NCBI GenBank assembly: GCA_001600495.1 | Contig: BCKE01000051.1 | Span: 169,222 to 233,221, forward strand | Direction: 5' to 3' | Source of the DNA: Pilasporangium apinafurcum | Lineage: Eukaryota; Oomycota; Peronosporomycetes; Pythiales; Pythiaceae | Length of the DNA: 64,000 bases | Part shown: positions 37,849 to 48,312 of the stretch, in pieces | Layout of the letters: each line of letters begins with the position of its first letter | Position numbering within the stretch: the first letter of the stretch is position 1 | Program-made: the position numbers and the translations under genes | The notes under the pieces: model-generated | What the model saw: the letters and a program-made list of their open reading frames with translations, nothing else | What the model was told of the DNA's origin: nothing | Database searches by the model: none

Positions 37849-39279
37849 ATGCTCCTCTCTATGCAGTACCACCACATCCAATGGAAGCTACACAAGCACT
37901 GTCGTCACCGCACAAGCCTCATTATTGTTACGCTGGCTGCCATCTCGTTATTTGCGCTGCATGCATTGCTGCTAACCATCCCGGATGACTCGCTCTCGCC
38001 TGTGCACATGTACAGGACCATTGTCGCTTCGGAAACATCCGAGGAATTTGCTTCCAGTCTATCATACGTTGCACAGCAGACGACAGAGTCAAAAGGGATT
38101 GTATTACCGCTTTTTGATGGCATTGCTGCACTGGGGCTCTCGCTAATAGCCGAGTTGCGCGCGTTGGGGGTGGATTTACCGATCGAAGTGCCGCATTGTG
38201 GTGATCTCAGCGTCTCATTCCAGCATATGCTCATAGAAAGACATAGCAACAACAACTACAGTACCAACGTGCGAGTTTATGACGCCTGCAGCCTCGCAGC
38301 GAACGCCACAGGAGTTTCGAATCCTTATAAAAAGCTCTTTTGCTGGAATCTCCGCCACTGCCAGCAGAAATTCCGGTCGTTCGACATCAAGGTACTCGCC
38401 GTAATATACTCACGATTCCAGGAGGTTATGCTCGTCGATGCCGATACACTCTTCTTCCAGAGCCCCATGGCATTATGGGAGACACAGAAATATCAAGAAA
38501 CCGGTACACTTTTCTTCTACGATCGCATCAGCAGCGATACCAAATATTTGGCCGAGCGCTTCCGCGGTCAGAAGAAGGTGAGTTTGCTGCACCACTTTCT
38601 CTCGAAGTTCGACGTCACGCCCTATCACCAATTGCCCACCATCCGTCGAGCCAAGACCGAGCGAACGTTCAAGATGCTGTTTGAGCCGAGTACGTTCCTG
38701 CTCACCAGTAACGTTTGGAATTTACGCAGTGGCCACGAAATGGATTCTTCGCTGGTACTCTGGAATAAGACGAAGCAACCGCGTGCTACGGCCATTTTGG
38801 CGTCTTTCATCGCACTCAATGACCACGAGCGGCCAAATTCATATGGCGATAAGGAATTTTTCTTTTTAGCGTGTGAATTAGCAGAAACGATGTACGAATT
38901 CTCGGATTTTGCGGTAGGGGCCATCGGTTCAGAGCTTCATGAAAAAGAGTCTGCGTTATGTGGCGATGCCTTGCACTATTTTCCAGTGCGAGGTGTTGAT
39001 GATGTGAACGCCACCAATGGTGAGCTGCTCTATCTCAATAGTGACAACATTATGAATTGGAATCCGACGAAACAATCATATTACCGAACAGCCTCTCGAT
39101 CGGCCATGTTCTATCCAGGATCATTCACAGACAGAAATTTGCCTCCAACTTGTCCGTTTGACATTACACCTGTTAAGCTTACCGATGCACAGGTGAACCG
39201 TTTGGTACATCGACAAAAGTTGTACGAAGCGACTGACGTGGGGAAGATGCTGAGTTGGTCTTTCTTTGGCCGCCGATGA
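37849..39279 (+). CDS. GT71-type glycosyltransferase, copy 2
   Basis: 476 residues, starting at 37849 or at the second Met (37861). Signal anchor SLIIVTLAAISLFALHALLL at about residues 24-43 follows a His/Lys-rich cytosolic tail. Catalytic blocks: SKGIVLPLFDGIAALG, IEVPHCGDL, HCQQKFRSFDIKVLAV, VDADTLFFQSP, TGTLFFYDRISSDTKYLA, MDSSLVLWNK, YGDKEFFFLACELAE, CGDALHYFP, TCPFDI. It is most like copy 3, sharing the stem LTIP-D-(D/E)-LSPVH, so these two are a recent pair. The frame is intact. Predicted Golgi glycosyltransferase with unknown acceptor. Confidence 0.88.
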   Translation: MLLSMQYHHIQWKLHKHCRHRTSLIIVTLAAISLFALHALLLTIPDDSLSPVHMYRTIVASETSEEFASSLSYVAQQTTESKGIVLPLFDGIAALGLSLIAELRALGVDLPIEVPHCGDLSVSFQHMLIERHSNNNYSTNVRVYDACSLAANATGVSNPYKKLFCWNLRHCQQKFRSFDIKVLAVIYSRFQEVMLVDADTLFFQSPMALWETQKYQETGTLFFYDRISSDTKYLAERFRGQKKVSLLHHFLSKFDVTPYHQLPTIRRAKTERTFKMLFEPSTFLLTSNVWNLRSGHEMDSSLVLWNKTKQPRATAILASFIALNDHERPNSYGDKEFFFLACELAETMYEFSDFAVGAIGSELHEKESALCGDALHYFPVRGVDDVNATNGELLYLNSDNIMNWNPTKQSYYRTASRSAMFYPGSFTDRNLPPTCPFDITPVKLTDAQVNRLVHRQKLYEATDVGKMLSWSFFGRR

Positions 39280-40511
39280 CGACGATAAATGTACATATAT
39301 ACATCTAAGAGCATAGCAGATAACGATTCGATGGAATCACATTATTTATTCACTAAGCAAGCATTCTGTTTTCAATTCCTCCTGTTCTTGACACATAGAT
39401 GAATCAACACTACTAGCGGTTCTCAGAATACGAACTAGACCATGTGGATACGTTTGAGAGATTGCTCGTCTCTCCACAAAACCGTATTAAAGATCGTACT
39501 TAGTAGAAATTTCTAACGATATCATCCATGATGGATTGCTGGAGCGTATTTTCTTCATTCGAGATGGGGATAATCAATGCTTCTCGCTGACATGAAGAGC
39601 AGGAATGGAAATGGATTGAGGAAGCGTATCCAGCCATCGTCACGTGGGGATTTTAAAATACGTGCGTTGCATCCATTACTTAAACGCGAGGAACTTCAAC
39701 TTTGAGGCAAAGCATCTCCCTCCAGCTTAATCAATTGTATAGGATGGAAAGAATGCCATCCGGATCCCACTATCCGAATGTGAGAAATTTACAGAATCTC
39801 ACCATGAATTTGTATAGAGAGTGGCTCCCCTTTCTAACTCGATCATCCTTCTCGATGATGGGAATATTGACAGGACAGAGTTTTATGTGTGAATACGTTT
39901 GCGGTATTCTCAAGCGAGTGCCGCGGATGTAGTCATGTTTTACATTACTTACTTCGTGTCTTTCCTGCGTCTACCGCTGGATTCTGCACAACGATGTTGT
40001 AGAACGATCGTCAAGAGATCGTGAGAATGCCATATCGGAACACACACGCAAAAACCCCTAACCTCTCCATGTGATGATTATACAAGTATACGACTAGGTT
40101 TCTAAACTTAAGTCCGCATAGTCAAAATGTCTCTCTATATATATTAAATACTATAAATAGTCTGATGTTTTGATTAAATCCGCAGAGTGCGGGCTTTAAT
40201 ATTGTCCATGTGGGCTCTTTTTAGAAAGATCCTTTTGGATGATCATCGTGGCCGCCGCATTGTTTACTGCCTCACGACTGCATGGGCAAAACTGACTGTT
40301 TACCATCACCAGGATAGGAGAAGAAGTGCCTTCTTTAGCCATCATGACCAAGCATAGATTCTAATTCTCTCTTGCGTGTGGTGTCTCACGGTAGTGAGTG
40401 AGCGAGCGGGCAATCTCTTGTTCGTTTCGTTTGTCTCTATACTGAACAAAGTGAAAGCATTTCGAACCATTCGCATTCTACTCATTGAAAATCTCTGATT
40501 TCTGAGTGACT
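39280..40511. other. Intergenic within the glycosyltransferase array
   Basis: 1.23 kb without a recognisable gene. Short frames only, none with glycosyltransferase similarity that I can see. It holds the promoter of copy 3. Confidence 0.45.
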
Positions 40512-41972
40512 ATGCGCCCGCTTTCTCCGACGTATGTCAAGCGCTGGCGCACAAATGGCCAGCGAAACGTAGTGCTGCTGCTGGCCTTTGCCCTTGTCCT
40601 CATGACGATCAACTTTATCTCTCTTACGATTCCCGATGAGCCATTGTCACCTGTGCATCTCTACAAGACATTGATCGCCACAGAAACACCAGCACAATTT
40701 GCCACGAGCCTCTCGCACGCATCACACAAGACGACCGCACCGCGAGGGATTGTCCTGCCATTGTATGACGATATTGGTGCACTTGGGACATCGCTCATCG
40801 CGGAATTACGCAACATGGAGGTAGATTTACCGATTGAAGTGCCTCACTGTGGTGATCTCAGCCCATCGATGGAGCAGGCCATTAAGCAAAACTTCCAGCA
40901 TGTGCGTATCTACAACGCCTGTCAGCAAGCTGCAAAAGCTACCGGCGCCAAGAACGAATACCTCAAGCTCTTTTGCTGGAATGTGCGCCATTGCCAGCAA
41001 AAATTCCAGTCGTTTGATATTAAAGTGCTGGCGGTGGTGCTCTCACAATTTGACGAGGTCATGCTGTTGGATGCCGACACGCTATTCTTCCAGAATCCGA
41101 TGCAGCTGTGGGAAACAGATAAATACACATCCACCGGTACGCTCTTCTTCCATGATCGAATTAGCAGTGACACATTATATCTGTCGCAGCGATTGCGTAG
41201 CCAGAGCAACGTGAGTATGTTGCATGATTTTCTCTCAAATTTTGATGTTGCACCGTTTCGTCATCTTAAGTTTTTGCCTCGTGCAAAAGCAACAACTCCC
41301 TTTTCCACGGCTTCAGAATTAGTCACACTCCCGTTTGAACCGAGCGATTTCCTGTTGACCAGCAACGTCTGGAATCTACGCAGTGGCCATGAAATGGATT
41401 CTTCATTGGTGCTCTGGAACAAACGCAAGCAACCGCGAGCTACCGCCATTTTGGCGTCATTCATCGCGCTGAATTCTGAACGAGAACGCCCGAATTCTTA
41501 TGGTGACAAAGAATTTTTCTTTTTGGCGTGCGAATTGGCGGAGACAGCATACGCGTTTTCAGATTTCAGTGTCGGGGCTATTGGCTGGGATCTGAGGCAG
41601 TCAGAGAAGGCTATCGATACTGGCGACAGTCAATCGGTGCTTTGTGGGGATTCCGTGCATTACTTTCCCACAAAGACATCCACAGACCATACAATGGAGA
41701 TTGACGCCGATCTACTCTACATGAACAGCGACAACATTCTAAAATGGGGTGAAGAGCAGGAAACACGACTCTATCGCACCAAGCCACGATCCGCGGCGTT
41801 CTATCCCGGCTCTTTCGCTGACCGCAACTTACCAGCGACGTGTCCATTCGATGTCACAGCCATAGATCTCACTACAGACCAGCGCGAGCGGCTGCAGCAG
41901 CGGCTTAGCTTATTCCGACAAGCAGTGCGGCAGCAGGCGCAGCACGTAGGCAATGATACATTATTATGGTAA
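40512..41972 (+). CDS. GT71-type glycosyltransferase, copy 3
   Basis: 486 residues. The start is the ATG at 40512 (MRPLSPTYVKRW); the codon two before it in frame is GTG, not ATG. Signal anchor VVLLLAFALVLMTINFISLT at about residues 19-38. Blocks: PRGIVLPLYDDIGALG, IEVPHCGDL, HCQQKFQSFDIKVLAVV, LDADTLFFQNP, TGTLFFHDRISSDTLYLS, MDSSLVLWNK, YGDKEFFFLACELAE, CGDSVHYFP, TCPFDV. It is close to copy 2. The insert between the IGWDLRQ block and LCGD is slightly longer than in its siblings. The frame is intact and it lies 178 bp upstream of copy 4. Predicted lumenal Golgi mannosyl- or related transferase. Confidence 0.88.
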   Translation: MRPLSPTYVKRWRTNGQRNVVLLLAFALVLMTINFISLTIPDEPLSPVHLYKTLIATETPAQFATSLSHASHKTTAPRGIVLPLYDDIGALGTSLIAELRNMEVDLPIEVPHCGDLSPSMEQAIKQNFQHVRIYNACQQAAKATGAKNEYLKLFCWNVRHCQQKFQSFDIKVLAVVLSQFDEVMLLDADTLFFQNPMQLWETDKYTSTGTLFFHDRISSDTLYLSQRLRSQSNVSMLHDFLSNFDVAPFRHLKFLPRAKATTPFSTASELVTLPFEPSDFLLTSNVWNLRSGHEMDSSLVLWNKRKQPRATAILASFIALNSERERPNSYGDKEFFFLACELAETAYAFSDFSVGAIGWDLRQSEKAIDTGDSQSVLCGDSVHYFPTKTSTDHTMEIDADLLYMNSDNILKWGEEQETRLYRTKPRSAAFYPGSFADRNLPATCPFDVTAIDLTTDQRERLQQRLSLFRQAVRQQAQHVGNDTLLW

Positions 41973-42150
41973 CCCATTTATTTTTGAACACTGGAACTAC
42001 AGAAACGAACTGGTAAAATATTTTTTAATTTACGCTTTTTTGTTTATGTATCCACTAAGTACGCTCGTTACTTAGCTATTCTTGCTTCTGAGAGCATAAG
42101 TTCTACTGGGTTACGCCGGTCATTTATTAGTGTTAATGCTGTAGGTCGAG

Positions 42151-43578
42151 ATGACGGATCGAAGAGATGTGGAAGAAGAGAATGAGCGGATGACAGCACC
42201 ACTGCAAAGATCTACCCCCTACTCCACATATCAGCGGCTAGTGGGTGTATTGATCTTTGTCGGCGTGCTGGTCACGCTCTCAAACATTGAACTCACACAG
42301 AAAATCGTGACATCTACTACTATCGGCTCCCTCAAGAGCACTCGTATGCGTCGACCTACACCAAGTCTCATGGACGTCATGCAAGACCAGACCAAGCATC
42401 AATTAGATGTAAATGAAGGCGGATACGACTTAGAGGCTACACGTGGGATGATTTTACCCCTTTTTGATGCCATTGCGCCATTAGGGATCTCACTTATTAT
42501 GGAGCTACGTACTTTGAACGTGGATCTCCCCATTGAAATCCCGCATTGTGGCGATCTAGGCGATGAGACTCAAGCGCTCTTGCATAGTAAGGACAAGGAC
42601 ATACGCATCTACGACATATGTGCGCTCGCTGCGGCTGATAAACGCTTTTGTAAGGACTTGAAGCATTGCCAGAACCGTTTCCGTGCGTTTGAAATTAAGA
42701 TTTTGGCCATGGTGTTCTCGAAATTCCAAGAGATTATGCTTGTGGATGCTGATACACTCTTCTTTCAGGATCCAATGAAGTTATGGGAGACTGAGAAATA
42801 TAAGCGTACAGGAACGCTCTTCTTTCACGACCGCATCAGTTGCGAAAAAGAATTCCTTGCACAACGAGTCAAAGGCAAAGAAGACATCAGTGTGCTGCAT
42901 CAGTATCTCTCTAAGTTTGATGTTTCCAAGTTCCAATCCTACCCCACTCTTCCGCGCAATGGCTCTTCAGTGCTCCCCAACAATCTTCCGCTACCATTGC
43001 ATTTCCAACCAAGTGATTTTTTATTATCCAGCCATTCATGGAACCTTCGTGCTGGTCACCAAATGGATTCCTCGCTGTTATTCTGGCATAAAGGCAAGCA
43101 ACCGCGTGCAACAGCTATCTTAGAATCCTTCATTGCTCTACATGGACCTGGTCGTCCGCCTTCATATGGTGATAAAGAGTTTTACTTCATCGCGTGTGAA
43201 CTGGCGGAAACGCAGTACGAAGTGTCGGACTTTGGCGTGGGTAGCGTCGGCTGGGACGTCAAAGAAGAAGGCACGGTATTGTGTGGCGATGCAATTCACT
43301 ATTTCCCAGAAGCAAGTGCTATACCAAATCATGGAAGTGGTTTGATCGATCCTCCTGTGCTGTACATGAATAGCGACAACATCGTCAAATGGAATCCACT
43401 CGACAAACCTCTATTACGCACTAAGGCTCGTCTGGGGTCGTTTTACGCCGGATCGTTTGTCACACGTAGATTACCACAAGAGTGTCCGTTCGATGTGACC
43501 GTTGTCAATTTGACACAGCAAGAGATCGGGGCCATTTTGCAACGACAAAAGTACCATAATGCACTTGTGAACGCTTAG
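42151..43578 (+). CDS. GT71-type glycosyltransferase, copy 4
   Basis: 475 residues. Acidic/polar cytosolic tail, signal anchor LVGVLIFVGVLVTLSNIEL at about residues 30-48, then the catalytic domain: TRGMILPLFDAIAPLG, IEIPHCGDLG, HCQNRFRAFEIKILAMV, VDADTLFFQDP, TGTLFFHDRISCEKEFLA, MDSSLLFWHK, YGDKEFYFIACELAE, VLCGDAIHYFP, ECPFDV. It shares ISCEKEFLA/ISCPKEFLS and the block around FLLSSHSWNLRAGHQMDSSL with copy 7 at 55.2 kb, so those two are closest. It starts only 178 bp after copy 3. The frame is intact. Confidence 0.88.
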   Translation: MTDRRDVEEENERMTAPLQRSTPYSTYQRLVGVLIFVGVLVTLSNIELTQKIVTSTTIGSLKSTRMRRPTPSLMDVMQDQTKHQLDVNEGGYDLEATRGMILPLFDAIAPLGISLIMELRTLNVDLPIEIPHCGDLGDETQALLHSKDKDIRIYDICALAAADKRFCKDLKHCQNRFRAFEIKILAMVFSKFQEIMLVDADTLFFQDPMKLWETEKYKRTGTLFFHDRISCEKEFLAQRVKGKEDISVLHQYLSKFDVSKFQSYPTLPRNGSSVLPNNLPLPLHFQPSDFLLSSHSWNLRAGHQMDSSLLFWHKGKQPRATAILESFIALHGPGRPPSYGDKEFYFIACELAETQYEVSDFGVGSVGWDVKEEGTVLCGDAIHYFPEASAIPNHGSGLIDPPVLYMNSDNIVKWNPLDKPLLRTKARLGSFYAGSFVTRRLPQECPFDVTVVNLTQQEIGAILQRQKYHNALVNA

Positions 43579-44377
43579 GAATAGAAGGCAACATTACAAA
43601 CAAATTAAACTTGAGGATCCAATTTTGCGACTAGACAAGGAAGATGAAGCTAGAAAGGAAGAAGGGATGAATTCTACAGCTCAATTCCACAACGCGACAA
43701 TGGGTTTGCTCTGAGGTACACACATCAAGTACTATCCTGTCCAGCATCCATGAGATATTCCATAAAAAAGGCGATAGCCGTGATTAACAAATTTTGTGGC
43801 ATGTTTAACCAATTTCTACAGAGCAAATACCATTCTATTGCCCTCAAAATAGTGTTGTAACTGGGATTCTTTTTTCATTCATCGCCGTCTAGCGTGGGAC
43901 TCTCATGGCGCACCCCCGATAATCACATTTTTGGTAGTACTTTGAGATAAATTACCAAGTGTATGAAGACACGCAGAGTGAATTTCATTTTGCCAAATAC
44001 AGCTCTAATTCAGATCGTAATGTGACCGAGTGCTAGTTCAAGCGACGCAGATTGCATTGGTTGTCTTGCTCAACATGGCAATTATTGATACATTCGGAGT
44101 GCCAGATGATCAGCTCAGCATTTTCGATATATTAACTGTATCTAAAGGATTAAATAACCTTTAATTGATGTAAAATAACCACTATTTTGGATTAACCATT
44201 GGTCGATTAATCCGCCGTGATAGTACTTGGACCGATTTTTGTTTGGGAAAGGTGTAGAAACATTGCAACAGCTCACAACCGTCCGGTGGCGATGCGATAC
44301 TCATCGTACCACCGTCATCTAGACGATGCTCTGCCACTCTTCCATTTACCTGCTGCATCCAGGAAAGAAGTCTGATC
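43579..44377. other. Intergenic within the glycosyltransferase array
   Basis: 799 bp, AT-rich in its second half. I see no gene or obvious glycosyltransferase remnant. It contains the promoter of copy 5. Confidence 0.45.
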
Positions 44378-45841
44378 ATGGACCTGGAAGGCGGGCAATC
44401 GACCGCCAAGAAACCTTATACTAGGCGTGCGTGGTCCACATCCAAGCAGCTGCTGGTGGTGATTTTCTTGTTAGGTGTGATTTTCACCATCTCTGACATA
44501 GAGATAACGACGCATCTGCGGTCGGCATTCACGCCTGACGTGACAGGCAGTGATGATAGTGGCTTATCAACTACATTGCCATTGAAGAAGAATGAGAAAC
44601 CATCGAAGCAACCATTGATCACAGGATGGACATCGACGATTGATCCAAACGTGTTCTACCGCATTTCGCAGCAAACATCGATCCAACGTGGTATTGTCGT
44701 GCCGCTTTTCGATGGAATTGGTAAATTAGGTATTGCGCTGCTCATGTCATTGCGTACCATGAATATCGATCTGATGATCGAAGTCCCACATTGCGGCGAT
44801 TTCAGTCCAGAACATCAGAAAATTCTCCGCGAACATGTACAAAATTTCAGGCTCTACGATGTCTGTGCACTAGCCGCCAAGGAAAAAATTGCTCCAGATA
44901 AGGAAGAAAAGGTGTTTTGCAACGACCTCGACGACTGCCACGACAAGTTCCGGTCGTTTTTCCTCAAGATTCTGTCGGTTGTATACTCGGAATTTAAAGA
45001 GCTCATGATCATCGACGCAGACGTGCATTTTTTTCAGAACCCGGCGGGGTTATGGGACACTGACAAGTACCAACAGACCGGCACACTTATGTTCAATGAC
45101 CGAATTGTCTGGGATCGGCTGTACTTGGCAGAACGCAAGCGTGGACGGGAAGATGTTGGCAGCATCCACGACTACCTGGCGCAGTTCGATATCTCTATCT
45201 ATTCTCACTTCCCCACCATCCCACGCAAGGAAAATAAATTACCGAGCGTCTCTCCTATCCCACTCCCATTCCAGCCAAGCGATATTCTCGTCGGTAGTCA
45301 TGCTTGGTCATTAAAAACGGGGCATCTCGTCGATTCCTCGGTGTTGCTTTGGAATAAGGATAAACAGCAACGCGCGACGGCGATCTTGACGTCCATGATC
45401 TCGCAAAATGGCGTTCATCGTCCGTTGTCATATGGCGATAAAGAGTATTTTATGTATGCATTAGAACTCGCTGAAACACAGTACGAGTTCTCAGATTATG
45501 GTTGTGGTGCTGCGGGGGTAGACGTGCAACGCAATGATACAGTACTATGTGGGGATGCGGCTCATTATTGGCCAGTGAAACCGGAGAATGGTGATCCAGA
45601 GTACGAACCGCCGCTGTTGTATATGAACAGCAACAGCATTAACGTCTGGAATCCGGCGACAATGATGTTGTATCACACTAAATCTCGCCCCAGAGAGTTT
45701 TATCCGGGAAAGTTTGAAGACCGTCACTTGGACCAGAGCTGTCCGTTCGACATTACAATCATGCAGATGACTGAACCAGAATTGGCGACGCTGACACAGC
45801 GACAAGCATTCCACAAGTCCATCGGTGGAAAACCTACATAG
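44378..45841 (+). CDS. GT71-type glycosyltransferase, copy 5 (DADVHFF subfamily)
   Basis: 487 residues. Signal anchor LLVVIFLLGVIFTISDIEI at about residues 25-43. Blocks: QRGIVVPLFDGIGKLG, IEVPHCGDF, FRSFFLKILSVVYSEF, IDADVHFFQNP, TGTLMFNDRIVWDRLYLAE, VDSSVLLWNKDKQ, YGDKEYFMYALELAE, CGDAAHYWPVKP, SCPFDI. The motif DADVHFF, FNDRIVWDR and YWPVKP separate it and copy 6 from the other five genes. Different donor or acceptor use is possible but not shown. It ends 107 bp before the left arm of the large palindrome. The frame is intact. Confidence 0.88.
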   Translation: MDLEGGQSTAKKPYTRRAWSTSKQLLVVIFLLGVIFTISDIEITTHLRSAFTPDVTGSDDSGLSTTLPLKKNEKPSKQPLITGWTSTIDPNVFYRISQQTSIQRGIVVPLFDGIGKLGIALLMSLRTMNIDLMIEVPHCGDFSPEHQKILREHVQNFRLYDVCALAAKEKIAPDKEEKVFCNDLDDCHDKFRSFFLKILSVVYSEFKELMIIDADVHFFQNPAGLWDTDKYQQTGTLMFNDRIVWDRLYLAERKRGREDVGSIHDYLAQFDISIYSHFPTIPRKENKLPSVSPIPLPFQPSDILVGSHAWSLKTGHLVDSSVLLWNKDKQQRATAILTSMISQNGVHRPLSYGDKEYFMYALELAETQYEFSDYGCGAAGVDVQRNDTVLCGDAAHYWPVKPENGDPEYEPPLLYMNSNSINVWNPATMMLYHTKSRPREFYPGKFEDRHLDQSCPFDITIMQMTEPELATLTQRQAFHKSIGGKPT

Positions 45842-45947
45842 AGGACCATTAGTACATGAAGGGAAGGATGTCTAGACTCCAGGGGTGTTTAGTTTGTATT
45901 TTTTTTCTTGTTGTAGCTATATCAAGTCCACAACGCGAACCTGAGTG
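45842..45947. other. Short gap to the palindrome
   Basis: 106 bp between the stop of copy 5 and the first palindromic base, with a T-rich stretch near 45898-45906. The palindrome edge has no visible target-site duplication or terminal inverted repeat of a transposon. Confidence 0.5.
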
Positions 45948-47916
45948 GCACAAACCTTAAGCCCTTTCATCAAAATATGTGATACTGTTTGAAGCGATTC
46001 AAATAAAAAGTTATTTATGTTCATTCTCTTTCTACGTGTCTAGCGTGAAATGAATGAAAGCTCGAATTCTACCATCGGTAAGCCACCACATAAATGTGAG
46101 AACAACCGTCAGAGAAAAATCGTCCGCATATTAATCTTTAAACAGTGCGACGAACCAGAGAAAAGAATGAACCAAACAACTTGACACATTCAAAGTTTGT
46201 AAGCTATTGTTTGTTTGTTTGTTTGTTAGTATGTTTATCCTAAATGAATCGATCGTCAATCCTACACATTTCATCAGGGTCGAAGTATGCTACTGACTTC
46301 CTCCTCTTAGCATCTATCTTCATTTCATCCCAGCTACGGCTTAGGCATTCTTAACGAGCTCTTCCGATTTCTCCCACAAGGCTTTGGCGACTTGTTCGTC
46401 CTTCGCCAATGTTGACGGTTCCCACGCCTCCCGGACGCGGATGTACATGCCACTTTGCCAACCATACGGCAATGGCTCCTCCAACGCAATCTGTGCCAAG
46501 TACTTACCCGAATTCTCAGGTGTCTCGGCGTGATTCTTGACTTCCTGTGGAATATTCCCCACAAATACTTGATTCTCACGGAAGAGTTGTGTGCCTGGCA
46601 TCAAACCTGGACTATAAGCGATGGCCTCTGGACCATTCGAGAATCGACGAGCGATCTCTTTTGCGAACAACAAATTGCAGAGTTTGCTGGTGGCATAGGC
46701 ACCTAAGCCGTTGAATGGCTCAAAACCTTTCGCTAATTGATCAAGATCGGACATGACTGGTTCAGGCAAACCGGTCTTCTCAGCTGGGTCATGGGTCTCG
46801 GAACTCAATGTAACAATGCGCTTGGTGTGGTCCAAGAGCATCGTGACAAGCAAGAAATGGCCCAAGTGGTTGGCTTGGAAGGTGCTTTCAAATCCATCTT
46901 CAGTGATGGTTTTGGTGAGCACTTGGATACCAGCGTTGCAAACGATAGAAAAGATTTGGAGGTTACGAGCGAGCAATTCATTCGCAAACTTGCGCACCGA
47001 TGTGAGACTGGTGAGATCGATAATACCAGATTCAATGGTGGTGGATGGGTCTGCTACTGCTTGGACTTGCTGAACAGCGGTATTGACGCGATCTTGGTTG
47101 CGACCAGCGAGGATGAGGTGGATGTTGGGCTGCTTGGCCAGGTAGAGACAACACTGTAGTCCCAGACCGGTATTCCCACCGGTGACAATGATGGTTTTGT
47201 TTTGCGCCATAGTTGGTTGATTTATTTGGTTGATGCGTGTGCTTGAAGGCAAATTGAGGAATGACATGAACACTTGATCGAAATGGTGCGATGTAGCAAA
47301 GAAAGAGCAGTGTCTCTTTATTCGACTAAGTACGAATGTTTAACCATACAGGAGCATAAGCAGAGGTGCTGACCATCACTCCTGGTTTATGCTTTAGCTG
47401 GGATATGCAATATGGTAGAGCGACCACCAATCCGGATATGAGATGGAGTGTCATCAAATGTTTTGATCATCACTCCTCTATTACGCTCCTTTGTGAAGAA
47501 TGCCGCGACAATGGTGCATGCGAGTATGAGCAGAAACTGAGCACGTGGCCATCATTGGCGGTTTTATGATAATGAATTGACAATAAGAAGAGATACAAAG
47601 CATTGATACGAACAAATTAGTGTTCTCTTGTGTAGAAGTTGTATATATGGAGTGTAAAACCTTTGTTCAAGCTTCTTGACAAATAGACCACTTCTTTCAT
47701 TGCAGGGAAAGTTGACGTTGCATTTTTGGTGAATATGGTACTTCAGTAACAGGTATATTTATGGTAAAATTGCTCTAGCAGTAGCGTCCCCAAAAAGTAC
47801 TATAGTGTTAGCAACTAAAGCACGGAACCCTGTCATCATAGGAGACGATCCTCTTCTTGGCATTCTCTGATGTGCAATGTATTAACAGTCCTGGACACCA
47901 TAAAGAGGGGAAAACT
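45948..47916. repeat. Left arm of a 4.33 kb palindrome
   Basis: 1969 bp matching the reverse complement of 48313-50281 without gaps (paired coordinates always sum to 96229). I saw one mismatch, near the outer edge (45955, C versus T). The arm carries one short-chain dehydrogenase gene, a GTTT microsatellite near 46207-46226 and about 700 bp of flanking sequence on the inner side. Confidence 0.95.
46341..47210 (-). CDS. Short-chain dehydrogenase/reductase, copy 1 (palindrome left arm)
   Basis: 289 residues from the ATG at 47210 (MAQNKTIIVTGG). An upstream in-frame ATG at 47267 would add 19 residues (MSFLNLPSSTRINQINQPT), perhaps a short leader. Rossmann motif TGGNTGLG for NAD(P) at residues 10-17, CNAGIQ, TLSSETHDPAEKT with the catalytic Ser, and the catalytic YATSK (Tyr-x-x-x-Lys). 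The set resembles the protochlorophyllide-reductase/retinol-dehydrogenase-like branch of SDRs, used here presumably on a small lipophilic or carbonyl substrate that I cannot name. The protein is identical to the product of 49019-49888. It is transcribed away from the palindrome centre. Frame intact. Confidence 0.88.
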   Translation of the reverse strand: MAQNKTIIVTGGNTGLGLQCCLYLAKQPNIHLILAGRNQDRVNTAVQQVQAVADPSTTIESGIIDLTSLTSVRKFANELLARNLQIFSIVCNAGIQVLTKTITEDGFESTFQANHLGHFLLVTMLLDHTKRIVTLSSETHDPAEKTGLPEPVMSDLDQLAKGFEPFNGLGAYATSKLCNLLFAKEIARRFSNGPEAIAYSPGLMPGTQLFRENQVFVGNIPQEVKNHAETPENSGKYLAQIALEEPLPYGWQSGMYIRVREAWEPSTLAKDEQVAKALWEKSEELVKNA

Positions 47917-48312
47917 GAATCTTGGCGTCATTTTTGCGTCTGATTGACTGAAATAGCTAGTGATTACTAGCAATTTTTCTGCGCTTTCCAGCTTTATCAT
48001 TTTCTCTTTGAATCAACAAGGAATAGCGGGGCTAGAGGAAGAAGACGTGATCGACGGTGCATTCTCCAGATTCACCTAAAGTGAAAGGAAGCCAAGTGAC
48101 GATTGGAGGGAACTACCTAAGAAAAAGCGGAAGACTGTGGATGATGATGATGATGATAGTTCTTCCTTCAGATACAGATGAAGATATATGACTTTTCGGA
48201 TGGATATCTTCCAGTTTCATAAATCCATTCAATTTATGGTAAGTAAGGTATATATGCTTTGCTTGCTTGTCAAGGTTACGAAAATCAATTACAATGTTTA
48301 AAATATACTATA
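47917..48312. other. Unique spacer at the palindrome centre
   Basis: 396 bp not shared by the arms. It contains a GATGAT run (about 48140-48158). One short plus-strand frame reads LPKKKRKTVDDDDDDSS, an NLS-like plus acidic stretch, but stop codons bound it and no gene is supported. Confidence 0.6.

Noticed and set aside
47366-47569. 67-codon frame found twice (also 48660-48863, inverted)
   Set aside because: It occurs twice only because it lies in the palindrome arms. No homology or coding signal recognised.
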